Positions 30,901 through 39,633 of a stretch of DNA of 64,000 bases are shown one piece after another. The position numbers were made by a program, and so were the translations under genes. This DNA is from Prevotellaceae bacterium. GTDB lineage: Bacteria > Bacteroidota > Bacteroidia > Bacteroidales > Bacteroidaceae. The stretch's first letter is position 1; the number at the start of each line of letters is the position of its first letter. The DNA lies in assembly GCA_031262085.1 (NCBI GenBank), contig JAISIN010000097.1, positions 1 through 64,000 of the forward strand, written 5' to 3'. Under the pieces are notes generated by a model. It was not told the origin of the DNA and did not search any database. It was given only the letters and a program-made list of their open reading frames with translations.

Positions 30901-31022
30901 TCCACCGACGGGTATTCGCGCACGCCCAAGTAGGTGTAGCCGATGAAGCCGAAGAGGAGAATGACGAGGGTAAGTACGGTGGCAAGTACGGGGCGGCGTA
31001 TGCTTAGTTCGGAGATATTCAT
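27984..31022 (-). CDS. RND efflux pump inner membrane protein (HAE-1/AcrB family)
   Basis: 1012 residues, complete. It begins MNISELSIRRPVLATVLTLV, has the characteristic SYPGANADVIENQITEPIEQ near 48-67 and VGLVVDDAIVMTENIYV in TM4 with the paired Asp of the proton relay, and two large periplasmic loops. It is a proton-driven exporter of drugs, detergents or lipophilic compounds; the substrate cannot be read. It sits 67 bp downstream of the adaptor gene and before the TolC-like gene. Confidence 0.95.
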   Translation of the reverse strand: MNISELSIRRPVLATVLTLVILLFGFIGYTYLGVREYPSVDNPIISVSCSYPGANADVIENQITEPIEQNVNGIPGIRSLTSVSSYGNSRITVEFELSVDLETAANDVRDKVSRAQRFLPRDCDPPTVSKADADATPILMVALQSDQRPLLELSEIADLTVKEQLQTISDVSSVSIWGEKRYSMRLWLDPIKMAGYGITPIDVKNAIDAENVELPSGSIEGNTVELSIRTLGLMHTAEEFNNVILREDGGRIIRFSDIGRAELGPADIKSYMKINGVPMVSVVVVPQPGANHIEIADAVYQRMEQMKKDLPEDVRYSYGFDNTRFIRSSIAEVESTVYEAFVLVIIIIFLFLRDWRVTLVPVIVIPVSLIGAFFVMYLAGFSINVLSMLAVVLSVGLVVDDAIVMTENIYVRIERGMPPKEAGIEGAKEIFFAVISTTITLVAVFFPIVFMEGITGRLFREFSIVVSGSVLISSFVALTFTPMLATKLLIRREKKGWFYAKTEPFFDGMNRIYSASLNAFLNKRWLTYPIVAAAILTIVYLWNTIPSEMAPLEDRSRINVNTTGPEGVTYEYMRDYVEDLNLLVDSIIPDAEAVTARVWGSSGSVQITLKDMQDRDYTQMQVAEEITQAVRGKTKARAFVQQSTSFGGRRGGMPVQYVLQATNIEKLQEILPVFMAKVNDNPVFQMADVNLKFSKPEARININRDKASTMGVNTRNIAQTLQYGLSGQRMGYFYMNGKQYEILGEINRQQRNKPADLKGIYIRSNKGEMVQLDNLIDLTSGIAPPQLYRYNRFVAATVSAGLAAGKTIGQGLDEMDKIAKETLDDTFRTALAGDSKEYRESSSSLMFAFVLAIFLIYLILAAQFESFKDPLIVMFTVPLAITGALVFMFFSGITMNIFSQIGIIMLIGLVAKNGILIVEFANQKQEAGEDKMQAIRDASLQRLRPILMTSASTILGILPLAFATGEGCNQRIAMGVSVAGGMLVSTFLTMFIVPAIYSYVSTNRQAPIKPKK

Positions 31023-31089
31023 TCTATGTGTGGGGGGGTTAATTAGTGTCGCCTCCTATAAAGATAGACGACAGGGTTTCTGATTCCGT

Positions 31090-32175
31090 TTAATCCACTT
31101 GGTCGAGCACGACCGGCAGTCCGGTGCGCAGTTGGAGCGTACCCGAGATGATGACGGTGTCGCCCTCTTGCAGCCCTTGCACTACCTCTACGTTGGCATC
31201 GTCGCGAATGCCGGTTTTGATCTCTACGGGTTGCGCTTTGCCGGAGCGGTAGGCGAAAACCTTGTCTTTGCCCATCTCGGGCACGATGGCTTCGGCGGGT
31301 ACGGCAATGGCATCTTTCACTTCGGCTTTGCTCAGGCGGACATCGACAAAGCGTCCGGGCAGGACGCGACCGTCGAGGTTTGGATAGAGGGCGCGTAGCG
31401 TGAGGGTACGGGTGTCTTGGTCGACGCGCGAGGCACGGGCATAGACGCGGGCATGGTAGGGATTGATGTTGCCGTCGAGCGTGAAGTCGACGTCGGCGCC
31501 GATGGGTACGTCGCTGGCGTAGCGTTCGGGAACGGAAAATTCTACTTTGAGGGGCGAGAGCTTGGTCAGGCGCGCCACGACCGTGCTGGGCGAGGTGTAG
31601 GTACCGATGCTGACCTGTCGCAGACCGATGACGCCGTCAAACGGCGCGCGCAGCTCCGTCAGGGCGAGGTTGGCTTTGACCAAGTCGATGTCGGCGTTGA
31701 GGGTGGCAAGCTCGGTTTTCACCTGCTCGTAGGCCTCTTTGCTGACGGCATCGCGCTCGAGCAGGGCGTTTTGACGGAACACGCGGTCTTCCGCCAGCTT
31801 CAACTGGGCAGTGAGTCGTTGCAGCTGGGCTTGCAGCGGACGGTCGTTCACCTTGGCAAGCAGTTGACCCTTGGTGATGGTGGTGCCCTCCTCGAAGTTG
31901 ATCTCGGTGACCTTGCCCGACGTCTCGAACGACAGGTTTACCTCCTCATCGGGAAGCAGGCTGCCGCTGATTTTGATTTCGTCTTTCAACGTCTGCGGGC
32001 GCATCACCTTACCGATGACGTTCAGTGCGCGTCTGTTCGCTCCTGTGCTGCCGCCCGCCATGCGGTCGGCTGCCGTCAACTCTTTATTTTCTTTGGGAAG
32101 CTGGGAGTAGATACCCCATCCAATGAGACCAATTACAAGCACTCCAATGAGTACCCACCTTACTTTTTTGTTCAT
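31090..32175 (-). CDS. RND efflux periplasmic adaptor (membrane fusion protein)
   Basis: 361 residues. It has one N-terminal membrane anchor (VLIGVLVIGLIGWGIY), a split biotinyl-lipoyl domain (LPDEEVNLSFETSGKVTEIN, later ELRAPFDGVIGLRQVSIGTY), a short helical hairpin between them and a beta-barrel domain. It links the RND pump to the TolC-type channel. It is first in the operon, with a -7 box 41 bp upstream. No lipobox is seen. Confidence 0.92.
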   Translation of the reverse strand: MNKKVRWVLIGVLVIGLIGWGIYSQLPKENKELTAADRMAGGSTGANRRALNVIGKVMRPQTLKDEIKISGSLLPDEEVNLSFETSGKVTEINFEEGTTITKGQLLAKVNDRPLQAQLQRLTAQLKLAEDRVFRQNALLERDAVSKEAYEQVKTELATLNADIDLVKANLALTELRAPFDGVIGLRQVSIGTYTSPSTVVARLTKLSPLKVEFSVPERYASDVPIGADVDFTLDGNINPYHARVYARASRVDQDTRTLTLRALYPNLDGRVLPGRFVDVRLSKAEVKDAIAVPAEAIVPEMGKDKVFAYRSGKAQPVEIKTGIRDDANVEVVQGLQEGDTVIISGTLQLRTGLPVVLDQVD

Positions 32176-32215
32176 CCTTTTACCGTAAAATATACTATAT
32201 TACCATTTGAAGGCT

Positions 32216-32223
32216 CAAAGGTA
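32216..32223 (-). promoter_or_regulatory. -7 box of the RND efflux operon
   Basis: TACCTTTG on the minus strand, upstream of the adaptor gene and 50 bp beyond the end of sufD. No adjacent regulator gene is seen. Confidence 0.65.
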
Positions 32224-32272
32224 CGAAAGTATTAACAATGCAAAAAACAAAAAGAGTTAAGGTATATAGAGA

Positions 32273-33604
32273 TTACTTACATCCGGCACATTCTTGACAT
32301 TTAGATAGTTCTCCGCGGAACCGTTTTTCTACGAGCAGATGGAGGCGGTCTTTTAGTGCATCTATCCGGATGGTGTCGATCACTTCATTGACGAAGGCAA
32401 ACATGAGCAGCAGCCGAGCTTCTCTTTCGGGGATGCCGCGCTGGCGCATGTAAAAGAGTGCATGTTCGTCGAGCTGCCCTACGGTAGCTCCGTGGCTGCA
32501 TTTCACGTCGTCGGCATATATCTCTAATTGCGGACGGGTGTACATGTGTGCTTCGCGGGTAGCACACAGATTGCGGTTGGTTTGCTGCGACACGGTTTTC
32601 TGCGCGCCGGGGCGTACCAGTACCATGCCGGTAAAGGCGCCTACCGCCTGTTCGTCGAGTACATATTTGAAAAGCTCGTTACTGGTGCAGCGGGGTACGG
32701 CGTGGTCGATGTGCGTCTGATTGTCGACATGCTCGTTGCGGTCGGCAATGGCCATGCCGCACAGGTTGAGGTGAGCGCCTTCACCGGCAAGGGTGACGCG
32801 GGTGGCGTTGCGGGTGGTGCCGTTGGTCAGGGTCATGCCGTTGATCAGCACGTTGCTGTCGGCTTCCTGCCGCACATACAGGTTGCTGATGCGCACGGTC
32901 GATGTGTGTGTCTCTTCCAGCTCGTAGAGGTCGAAGGTGGCGTTGCGTCCTACAAACGCCTCAATCACTTGGGTGGCGAGGAAGTTGACCTCGTTCATGG
33001 CGTGGTCGCACGTCAACAGGCGTACTTGTGCTCCTTCTTCGAGGATGATCAGTACGCGGCGATTGACCATAAAATCTACGTCGCCGCGCAAGATGTTTAT
33101 CAACTGGATGGGGCGTTCTACGATGGTGTTGCGGGGCACATACAGCAGCACGCCGTCTTGTGCAAACGCCGTGTTGAAAGCGGTGATGGCATCCTTGGAA
33201 CTGTCTGCCAGCTTGGCGTAGTATTGTTTCACCAAGTCGGGATGTTCGCGCAGGCTACCCATGATTACACCGTCGGGCAGTGTCGCTTTGGGCAGCAGGC
33301 GGTTGTAGAAGGCATCGTTGACGACGAAATAGAGCGAAGTGCTCATGTTGGGCACGTCGCATTTGAATACTTCGTAGGGATTCACGGGCATGTCGAGGCG
33401 TTTGATATTCAATCCGAAGTTGGGTTCAAAGTATGTACCGATGTCGGTGTACTTATACTCCTCCATCTTGCGGGTGGGGAATCCCATCCGTTCAAAGTGC
33501 GCAAAGGCTTCGGCGCGCGGTGCGTTCAGAGCCGCTGCGCTGTGTTGGCACAAGATGTCTTCTGCCTGTGCAAACAGGTCGATGTATGGTTGTTCCGGTT
33601 TCAT
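32273..33604 (-). CDS. sufD: Fe-S cluster assembly protein SufD
   Basis: 443 residues of the SufB/SufD family, with the beta-helix core and conserved blocks such as SQQTNRNLCATREAHMYTRP and DVKCSHGATVGQLDEHALFY near 345-385. It acts in the SufBCD scaffold for Fe-S assembly. The C-terminus ends in a Cys cluster (KCQECAGCK). It overlaps sufC by 4 bp. The next gene downstream is the efflux adaptor, so no sufS follows here. Confidence 0.95.
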   Translation of the reverse strand: MKPEQPYIDLFAQAEDILCQHSAAALNAPRAEAFAHFERMGFPTRKMEEYKYTDIGTYFEPNFGLNIKRLDMPVNPYEVFKCDVPNMSTSLYFVVNDAFYNRLLPKATLPDGVIMGSLREHPDLVKQYYAKLADSSKDAITAFNTAFAQDGVLLYVPRNTIVERPIQLINILRGDVDFMVNRRVLIILEEGAQVRLLTCDHAMNEVNFLATQVIEAFVGRNATFDLYELEETHTSTVRISNLYVRQEADSNVLINGMTLTNGTTRNATRVTLAGEGAHLNLCGMAIADRNEHVDNQTHIDHAVPRCTSNELFKYVLDEQAVGAFTGMVLVRPGAQKTVSQQTNRNLCATREAHMYTRPQLEIYADDVKCSHGATVGQLDEHALFYMRQRGIPEREARLLLMFAFVNEVIDTIRIDALKDRLHLLVEKRFRGELSKCQECAGCK

Positions 33605-34356
33605 TCTCCCAGTTCCTCTTTAATCCAATCGTAACCGCGCTTCTCTAATTCCAGCGCCAGCTCCGGTCCTTCGGTTTTCACGATGCGACCTTTGTAGAGC
33701 ACGTGTACGACGTCGGGTTTGATATAATCCAGCAGTCGCTGGTAGTGTGTGATGACTATGGTGCTTGTTTGGGGTGTTTTGAGTTTGTTTACCCCTTCGG
33801 CAACGATGCGCAGCGCGTCAATGTCGAGTCCGGAATCGGTCTCGTCGAGTATGCTGAGGCGCGGTTCGAGCATCGCCATTTGGAAGATTTCGTTGCGCTT
33901 CTTTTCGCCGCCCGAGAAGCCCTCGTTGACCGATCGATTGGCAAGCTTGTTGTCTAACTCCACCACGGCACGTTTCTCGCGCATCAACTTCAGGAACTCG
34001 CCTGCGGTGAGAGGTGCGAGACCTTTGTATTTGCGTTGCTCGTTGACGGCAGCACGCATGAAGTTGACCATGCTCACGCCGGGAATCTCTACCGGGTACT
34101 GAAAACTGAGGAAGATGCCCTCGTGGCTGCGGTCTTCGGGCGACAGTTCGAGCAGGTTTTTTCCGCGGAAGGTGATGCTTCCCCGGGTTACCTCGAATGC
34201 CGGATTGCCTACCAGCACTGCCGACAAGGTGCTCTTGCCCGAACCGTTGGGTCCCATAATGGCGTGTACCTCCCCTTCATTGACTGTCAGGTTGATACCT
34301 TTTAATATCTCTTTGCCGTCTATATTGGCATGAAGGTCTTTTATTTCTAACATCAT
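33601..34356 (-). CDS. sufC: Fe-S cluster assembly ATPase SufC
   Basis: 251 residues. It has Walker A (MGPNGSGKSTLS near 34-45), SufC-typical FLSFQYPVEIPGVSM near 87-101, the ABC signature FSGGEKKRNEIFQM near 148-161 and the modified Walker B segment ILDETDSGLDIDAL. It powers the SufBCD scaffold. Two adjacent ATG codons (34356 and 34353) are both possible starts. It overlaps sufD by 4 bp. Confidence 0.97.
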   Translation of the reverse strand: MMLEIKDLHANIDGKEILKGINLTVNEGEVHAIMGPNGSGKSTLSAVLVGNPAFEVTRGSITFRGKNLLELSPEDRSHEGIFLSFQYPVEIPGVSMVNFMRAAVNEQRKYKGLAPLTAGEFLKLMREKRAVVELDNKLANRSVNEGFSGGEKKRNEIFQMAMLEPRLSILDETDSGLDIDALRIVAEGVNKLKTPQTSTIVITHYQRLLDYIKPDVVHVLYKGRIVKTEGPELALELEKRGYDWIKEELGE

Positions 34357-34460
34357 ATATATACCTTAATTATATTATTCTTTCTTCTTTTGCTTGACCG
34401 TATGCTTAAATTTCATAACAGCGAAATTTCGCCTTTTAGGATGGTAGCAAGCATGTTTGT

Positions 34461-35930
34461 TCATCCCACACTCCCCTCCAGCGACACGCTCAGCAGCTTC
34501 TGCGCTTCGACTGCAAACTCCATGGGGAGCTTGTTGAGCACCTCTTTGGCATAGCCGTTGACGATCAGTCCTACGGCATCTTCGGTTGATATGCCGCGCT
34601 GGTTACAGTAGAATATTTGGTCTTCGCTGATTTTGCTGGTGGTAGCTTCGTGTTCCACCACCGCTGTTTCGTTGTGAATGTCCATATACGGGAAGGTGTG
34701 GGCACCGCAATGGTCGCCTAGCAGGAGTGAATCGCATTGGCTGTAGTTGCGGGCGTTGTCTGCCTTTTGTGCTACGCGTACCAATCCGCGATAGGAGTTT
34801 TCGCTCTGTCCGGCTGAGATACCTTTGCTCACGATGGTGCTGCTGGTATTTCGTCCCAAATGGATCATCTTGGTACCGGTGTCGGCTTGCTGATAATTAT
34901 TGGTCACGGCAACGCTGTAAAACTCTGCCGACGAGTTATCGCCCGTGAGAATGCACGAGGGGTATTTCCATGTGATGGCAGAGCCGGTCTCCACCTGTGT
35001 CCACGACAGCTTGCTGCTTACGCCCTTGCAGTTGCCTCGCTTGGTGACGAAGTTGTAGACGCCTCCTCGCCCTTGTGCGTCGCCCGGATACCAGTTTTGC
35101 ACGGTACTGTATTTCACTTCTGCGCGGTCGTGCACAACAATTTCCACGATGGCAGCATGTAGTTGATTCTCGTCGCGCATGGGGGCGGTACATCCTTCGA
35201 GATACGATACATAAGAATCGTCGTCAGCCACGATCAGTGTACGTTCGAACTGTCCCGTGTTGCGGGCATTGATGCGGAAGTAGGTCGACAGTTCCATGGG
35301 ACAGCGCACCCCTTTGGGAATGTAGACGAACGAACCGTCTGAGAATACGGCCGAGTTGAGCGCGGCGAAGAAGTTGTCACGGTAGCCTACCACCGAGCCG
35401 AGATACTTCTGCACCAAGTCGGGATGTTCGCGCACTGCTTCGCTGATGGAGCAGAAAATGATGCCTTTCTCTATCAGCGTGTCCTTGAAAGTGGTCTTTA
35501 CCGATACTGAATCCATCACGGCATCTACGGCTACGCCGCTCAGCGCCATACGTTCTTCGAGCGGTATGCCCAGTTTGTCGAAGGTCTTGAGTAACTCGGG
35601 GTCTACCTCGTCGAGGTTTACAGGGGCATCTTTCTTTTTCGCCGTGGGATCGGCATAGTACGAGATGGCTTGATAGTCTATCGGAGGGATGTGCAGATGT
35701 GCCCAAGTAGGCATATCCATCATGAGCCAATGACGATAGGCATTGAGTCGAAACTGCAGCAGCCACTCGGGTTCATGCTTCTTTTGGGAGATGAGTCGCA
35801 CAATGTCTTCATTTAGTCCGCGTTCTATGACTTCGGTGTGTACATCGGTGGTAAAACCGTACTTATATTTCTCTTCTGTCAGTTTCTTAACGTACTGATT
35901 CCTTTCGTTAGGGTTGTTATCTTCGCTCAT
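34461..35930 (-). CDS. sufB: Fe-S cluster assembly protein SufB
   Basis: About 489 residues, with the SufB core: [37 protein letters not shown] and the C-terminal [20 protein letters not shown]. It is the scaffold subunit for nascent clusters. The ATG at 35930 is chosen over an in-frame TTG at 35966, because that TTG falls inside the -7 box (35964-35971). It is first of sufBCD, with a 104-bp gap before sufC that holds no gene. Confidence 0.96.
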   Translation of the reverse strand: MSEDNNPNERNQYVKKLTEEKYKYGFTTDVHTEVIERGLNEDIVRLISQKKHEPEWLLQFRLNAYRHWLMMDMPTWAHLHIPPIDYQAISYYADPTAKKKDAPVNLDEVDPELLKTFDKLGIPLEERMALSGVAVDAVMDSVSVKTTFKDTLIEKGIIFCSISEAVREHPDLVQKYLGSVVGYRDNFFAALNSAVFSDGSFVYIPKGVRCPMELSTYFRINARNTGQFERTLIVADDDSYVSYLEGCTAPMRDENQLHAAIVEIVVHDRAEVKYSTVQNWYPGDAQGRGGVYNFVTKRGNCKGVSSKLSWTQVETGSAITWKYPSCILTGDNSSAEFYSVAVTNNYQQADTGTKMIHLGRNTSSTIVSKGISAGQSENSYRGLVRVAQKADNARNYSQCDSLLLGDHCGAHTFPYMDIHNETAVVEHEATTSKISEDQIFYCNQRGISTEDAVGLIVNGYAKEVLNKLPMEFAVEAQKLLSVSLEGSVG

Positions 35931-35963
35931 AAGTTGGTGATACTTATTTTGATTTACAAGCGA

Positions 35964-35971
35964 CAAAGATA
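35964..35971 (-). promoter_or_regulatory. -7 box of sufBCD
   Basis: TATCTTTG on the minus strand, 33 bp upstream of the chosen sufB ATG. It rules out the more upstream TTG as start. Confidence 0.7.
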
Positions 35972-36115
35972 CACCTTTTTATTATATATACATACTTTGT
36001 AATGTCTATCCGCAATCACTCCATGTCTCCATCGACAGCCTTGGCGTCTGTAATCTAACTGTTCGTACAGCGAAGAATCTACTAAAACAGGAAACTAAGT
36101 TCCAAAAAGGGGCTA

Positions 36116-36721
36116 TTATATATATAATAAGGTATAGAGGTAGACCAATGGAATCCATAGCAAGGGCACGCCGAAAACAATCGCCAGCAGAATTTTGTCG
36201 GGAAGGTATAGCTTGCGTTGCTGCGCAGGGAACAGCTCGTTTACTTGTTCTGAAAACAAAAGGTACGCCAACCACACTACGCCCCACACGAGGCTGAAGG
36301 CGATATTAATCATTCTTTGTGCGGTCTCTTGTTCGCCTATCAGTAGTGTGATGGCATTGATTATAAGCATCATGATGACATACGATTTGCCTAAAGCCAC
36401 CGCATTGGGCTTGTATGTATAGAAGGCATAGATGGTGTAGATACCCAGAACAGGAACCGATACGATATCGACTACTGCCACGAGATATCCCAATCCTTGC
36501 ATCACAGCATTGAAATGTGGAAACACATAGCTTTGAATGGAGAAGTTCATGGCAGACATCACAATCGTGAGCAGGGTTCCGGCTCCTACTCTTACCACCA
36601 AGAAGAAGGCCAGCCAGCCCTGTATCGTGCCTTGATGCTTTTTTTCGGATGGTAACTCTTGAGTTGTTGCTTCGTTCGTTAGGGCTGTTTCTTCGTTCAT
36701 TTGAATGGTGTTTTCGTCCAT
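36116..36721 (-). CDS. Multi-pass membrane protein, DUF2569-like
   Basis: 201 residues: a soluble Thr/Glu-rich N-terminus of about 30 residues, then about five hydrophobic helices, starting with IQGWLAFFLVVRVG, the pattern of DUF2569 proteins. I cannot assign a function. It is transcribed divergently from yccF, from a TATCTTTG box at 36751-36758. Confidence 0.65.
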   Translation of the reverse strand: MDENTIQMNEETALTNEATTQELPSEKKHQGTIQGWLAFFLVVRVGAGTLLTIVMSAMNFSIQSYVFPHFNAVMQGLGYLVAVVDIVSVPVLGIYTIYAFYTYKPNAVALGKSYVIMMLIINAITLLIGEQETAQRMINIAFSLVWGVVWLAYLLFSEQVNELFPAQQRKLYLPDKILLAIVFGVPLLWIPLVYLYTLLYI

Positions 36722-36750
36722 AATTATAGATGTAAAAGTAATAAGTTGTG

Positions 36751-36758
36751 CAAAGATA
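36751..36758 (-). promoter_or_regulatory. -7 box of the DUF2569-like gene
   Basis: TATCTTTG on the minus strand, 29 bp upstream of the ATG and back-to-back with the yccF promoter. Confidence 0.65.
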
Positions 36759-36771
36759 CGGTTTTATTACG

Positions 36772-36779
36772 TACTTTTG
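36772..36779 (+). promoter_or_regulatory. -7 box of yccF
   Basis: TACTTTTG followed by C, about 40 bp upstream of the yccF ATG, matches TAnnTTTG. Confidence 0.65.
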
Positions 36780-36819
36780 CAGGCGCTCTTTTTGAAACGA
36801 ACAACATCATCTGTCAAAA

Positions 36820-37191
36820 ATGAAATTTTTAGGTAATCTCCTCTGGCTGCTCTTGGGCGGTATTGTCACGGCTATCGAATATTTGTTCGCCAGTCTGCTC
36901 CTCATGCTTACTATTATAGGCATTCCCTTCGGATTGCAAACGTTGAAACTGGCTCAATTGGCTTTATGGCCGTTTGGAAGTACGGTAACCGACCGCGGTA
37001 ACTCCGGTGGTTGCCTGTCGGTACTGATGAATGTCATCTGGATCTTTATAGGCGGCATTTGGATATGCCTTAGTCATTTATTCTTTGGCGTGGTGTTGTG
37101 CGTCACGATTATTGGTATTCCGTTCGGAATACAACACTTCAAAATGGCAGCATTGGCATTGACGCCTTTCGGGAAAGAGATTAGATTTTGA
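36820..37191 (+). CDS. yccF: YccF domain membrane protein
   Basis: 123 residues built of two similar halves, each ending IIGIPFGLQ or IIGIPFGIQ followed by ALWPFG or ALTPFG. This internal duplication is the hallmark of the YccF domain. About four helices; inner membrane. The function is unknown to me. It is convergent with the YjjG-like gene, 16 bp away, and has its own promoter at 36772. Confidence 0.9.
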   Translation: MKFLGNLLWLLLGGIVTAIEYLFASLLLMLTIIGIPFGLQTLKLAQLALWPFGSTVTDRGNSGGCLSVLMNVIWIFIGGIWICLSHLFFGVVLCVTIIGIPFGIQHFKMAALALTPFGKEIRF

Positions 37192-37207
37192 ATGGTGAAA
37201 TGACCTT

Positions 37208-37918
37208 CTACAAAACTTCCATCAACTCCCTCAAGTCGGTTATTTGATAAGTGGGCTGAAACAAATGCAGCCCGCCGGTGCGGAATGCGTGGTTGTAGTA
37301 CACTTGATGCATACCTGCAGCACGTGCGCCTGCTATATCATTTTCCCAATTGTCGCCGATCATGAGAGAGGTGTCGGCGTTTGATCCGGTCACTTCGAGT
37401 GCGTGACGAAATAGTTGAATATGAGGTTTGAGTATGCCGATGTCGTCGGAAAGTATAACATCACGGAAGTAATGTTCAATGCCCGCCGAACGCATTTTGG
37501 AACGCTGCAACTCCCGGAATCCATTAGAGAGGATATAAAGGCGATAGCGCGGTTCCAAGTATTCCAATACTTCGTGGGCATAAGGCATGAGTCGGCTTTG
37601 GGTGATGATAACTGCAAAGAAGTCGTCGGCGAAGTGCTGTGCCATCTCTTCGGCCTCGCTGTTGTCGACACCCACCTCCAACAAAGGATAGAGAAAACGC
37701 TGATGATTGAGTTCTTCTTTGGTTATGATTCCTGCGCCATACTCTCGCCACAGGTCGTAATTGTGCTCTTCATATAATGTATAAAAGTACGGAAACGACA
37801 GGAAATACCGGTCGTACCCGTACTTGTAGTACATTTCTTCGAACGTATCGCGCGAGTTTTGTGCGAATGCCCACAGCGTATCATCGAGGTCGAAGAAAAG
37901 CGATTGATACCTCCTCAC
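37208..37918 (-). CDS. YjjG-family HAD hydrolase (noncanonical pyrimidine nucleotidase)
   Basis: 236 residues with all HAD motifs: nucleophile FFDLDDTLW near 8-16, motif II ILSNGF, the motif III Lys in GILKPH, and motif IV MIGDNWENDIAGARAAG. YjjG-type enzymes dephosphorylate nonstandard pyrimidine nucleotides and guard the dNTP pool. It may share a transcript with the coiled-coil lipoprotein gene upstream on the same strand (10-bp gap). Confidence 0.88.
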   Translation of the reverse strand: MRRYQSLFFDLDDTLWAFAQNSRDTFEEMYYKYGYDRYFLSFPYFYTLYEEHNYDLWREYGAGIITKEELNHQRFLYPLLEVGVDNSEAEEMAQHFADDFFAVIITQSRLMPYAHEVLEYLEPRYRLYILSNGFRELQRSKMRSAGIEHYFRDVILSDDIGILKPHIQLFRHALEVTGSNADTSLMIGDNWENDIAGARAAGMHQVYYNHAFRTGGLHLFQPTYQITDLRELMEVL

Positions 37919-37928
37919 ACGCGTCGTT

Positions 37929-38807
37929 CTATTTTACTTGAATCACCAGATAGTGAGATGTTTTCCAGAACTCTACCGGATCGGAAATCTTCAGTACCAG
38001 TTCTCCCTTGCTGTCTTTATCCAAGGAGTAAGAGCCGGAGGGATGTGTTGTAAGTATATCGGCATCTTTGGAGAAGAGCTTGATCTCTCTGGTTGTTCGG
38101 ATGTCTATTTTGGTGAAGTAATCCTTGTTCATATCACCATCTTGCAGCACCTTTCCTTTCTTGAAGAGACCGGTATCGGTGAGGATTTTCTGTTCTTTCA
38201 GCTCTTTCTTGGTGCCAAACACGAACCATGCGGTGTTAAGCATGCGGTCTTGGGTCACTACGGTTTCTTCTTTGGTCTTGTTCTCGGCGGTGAGACGTTC
38301 GTTGTCGTCGGTCAGGTCGCTTACCGTTGCGCCCAATTCCTGTATGCGGATATTCTTTGCTGCCAGCTCTTCGGTCAGTTCTTCTACACGTCGGGCTTTT
38401 TCAGCCAGCTCCTTCGTGAGCGATTCTACGGCTCTTTTCAGTTGGGCAGAGTTGTTCTTGCTGTTCTTCAGCATATCCTCGAGTTTGGCGATTTGCTCTT
38501 TGTTGGCAGCCATCTGCTTTTGTATAAACTCGATGTCCGACACGATTTGTTGCTTGGCAGTAAGCGAATTCTCGGTCACCGTTCCCCGCTCTAACTCTAC
38601 CCTGTTCTCGGCAGCATTGATTTGTCGGAATCCTTCGGATATATCGTTGAAGGTGCCCAGCATATCTTCCATCTCGGCATTGCGTTGCGACAATTCTACT
38701 CGCAGTGAATCGATTTCAGCTTGTCTCCGGGAGTTTCCCGTCAACCCGTCGCAGGCAGTGAGCAATAGGGCTGCTCCTGCCATCCATACCATAGTTAACT
38801 TTTTCAT
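37929..38807 (-). CDS. Coiled-coil lipoprotein of unknown function
   Basis: 292 residues. The N-terminal lipobox LLTAC puts Cys19 as the lipidated residue. Residues about 30-190 form a long heptad coiled coil rich in Glu, Lys and Leu (for instance LTKELAEKARRVEELTEEL). The last 100 residues are a small globular domain with FGTKKELKEQKILTD and SGSYSLDKDSKGELVLKI. I recognise no characterised family. It probably shares a transcript with rsmI (26-bp gap) and the YjjG-like gene. Confidence 0.75.
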   Translation of the reverse strand: MKKLTMVWMAGAALLLTACDGLTGNSRRQAEIDSLRVELSQRNAEMEDMLGTFNDISEGFRQINAAENRVELERGTVTENSLTAKQQIVSDIEFIQKQMAANKEQIAKLEDMLKNSKNNSAQLKRAVESLTKELAEKARRVEELTEELAAKNIRIQELGATVSDLTDDNERLTAENKTKEETVVTQDRMLNTAWFVFGTKKELKEQKILTDTGLFKKGKVLQDGDMNKDYFTKIDIRTTREIKLFSKDADILTTHPSGSYSLDKDSKGELVLKISDPVEFWKTSHYLVIQVK

Positions 38808-38833
38808 ACGTTTCTTTTTTTTATTGTTTTTAT

Positions 38834-39520
38834 TCAGCTTTGCTGTTTTTTATCGGTTCCTGCCACGACAATCACGATCTCACCTCGTGGTTCGTTTGTT
38901 GTAAAGTGCTCGATAAGCTCTTTTAATGTCCCTCTTACGGTCTCTTCGTGCACCTTTGATATTTCGCGCGCGACGGATGCCTGCCGTTCTTCTCCCAACC
39001 ATTCTGCCAATTGGGTCAAGGTTTTAAGTAGTCGGTAGGGCGATTCGTATAGCACCATGGTGCGTGTTTCGTTGGTGAGTGCATTCAAGTGTGTTCGCCG
39101 TCCTTTCCGCTGCGGCAAGAATCCCTCGAAGCAGAAGCGGTCGCACGGCAACCCCGATGTTACCAGCGCCGGAACAAATGCCGTAGCGCCGGGCAGACAC
39201 TCTACCTCTATTCCGGCACGTACACAAGTGCGCACCAGCAGGAAGCCAGGGTCGGAGATGCCGGGAGTGCCGGCATCGGAGATGAGCGCCGCAGTTTGTC
39301 CTGCCTGTATGTTATTAACAACGCTTTCTACCGTTTTATGTTCATTAAACTTATGGTGCGATACCAGTGCATTGCGGATGTCGAAGTGCTTCAGGAGTAT
39401 GCTCGACGTGCGGGTATCTTCTGCCAGAATTACATCGGCGTCTTTCAATACCTGCAATGCACGTAGTGTAATATCTTCAAGATTTCCCACGGGGGTGGGG
39501 ACAATATACAGCTTTCCCAT
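38834..39520 (-). CDS. rsmI: 16S rRNA (cytidine-1402-2'-O)-methyltransferase RsmI
   Basis: 228 residues, of tetrapyrrole-methylase fold. The signatures are IVPTPVGNLEDITLRAL at the N-terminus, LAEDTRTSSILLKHF, SDAGTPGISDPG near 83-94 and the C-terminal KVHEETVRGTL. It methylates the 2'-O of C1402 in 16S rRNA using SAM. It is transcribed from a TACCTTTG box at 39546-39553, divergent from tdk. Confidence 0.95.
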   Translation of the reverse strand: MGKLYIVPTPVGNLEDITLRALQVLKDADVILAEDTRTSSILLKHFDIRNALVSHHKFNEHKTVESVVNNIQAGQTAALISDAGTPGISDPGFLLVRTCVRAGIEVECLPGATAFVPALVTSGLPCDRFCFEGFLPQRKGRRTHLNALTNETRTMVLYESPYRLLKTLTQLAEWLGEERQASVAREISKVHEETVRGTLKELIEHFTTNEPRGEIVIVVAGTDKKQQS

Positions 39521-39545
39521 TTTGATGGTTGATTAAATTCGGTGG

Positions 39546-39553
39546 CAAAGGTA
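39546..39553 (-). promoter_or_regulatory. -7 box of rsmI
   Basis: TACCTTTG on the minus strand, 25 bp upstream of the rsmI ATG. Confidence 0.65.
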
Positions 39554-39598
39554 CAACTAAAAAACAAAAACAATCAAGTAAGATGTGCGCAAATGTGT

Positions 39599-39606
39599 TA
39601 CTTTTG
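39599..39606 (+). promoter_or_regulatory. -7 box of tdk
   Basis: TACTTTTG, 27 bp upstream of the tdk ATG. Confidence 0.65.
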
Positions 39607-39633
39607 CAACGTGTTTAAACAACAAAACAAATC

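Noticed and set aside
32528..33634. Plus-strand ORF of 368 codons
   Set aside because: Antisense to sufD, which is well supported by motifs and by its overlap with sufC.
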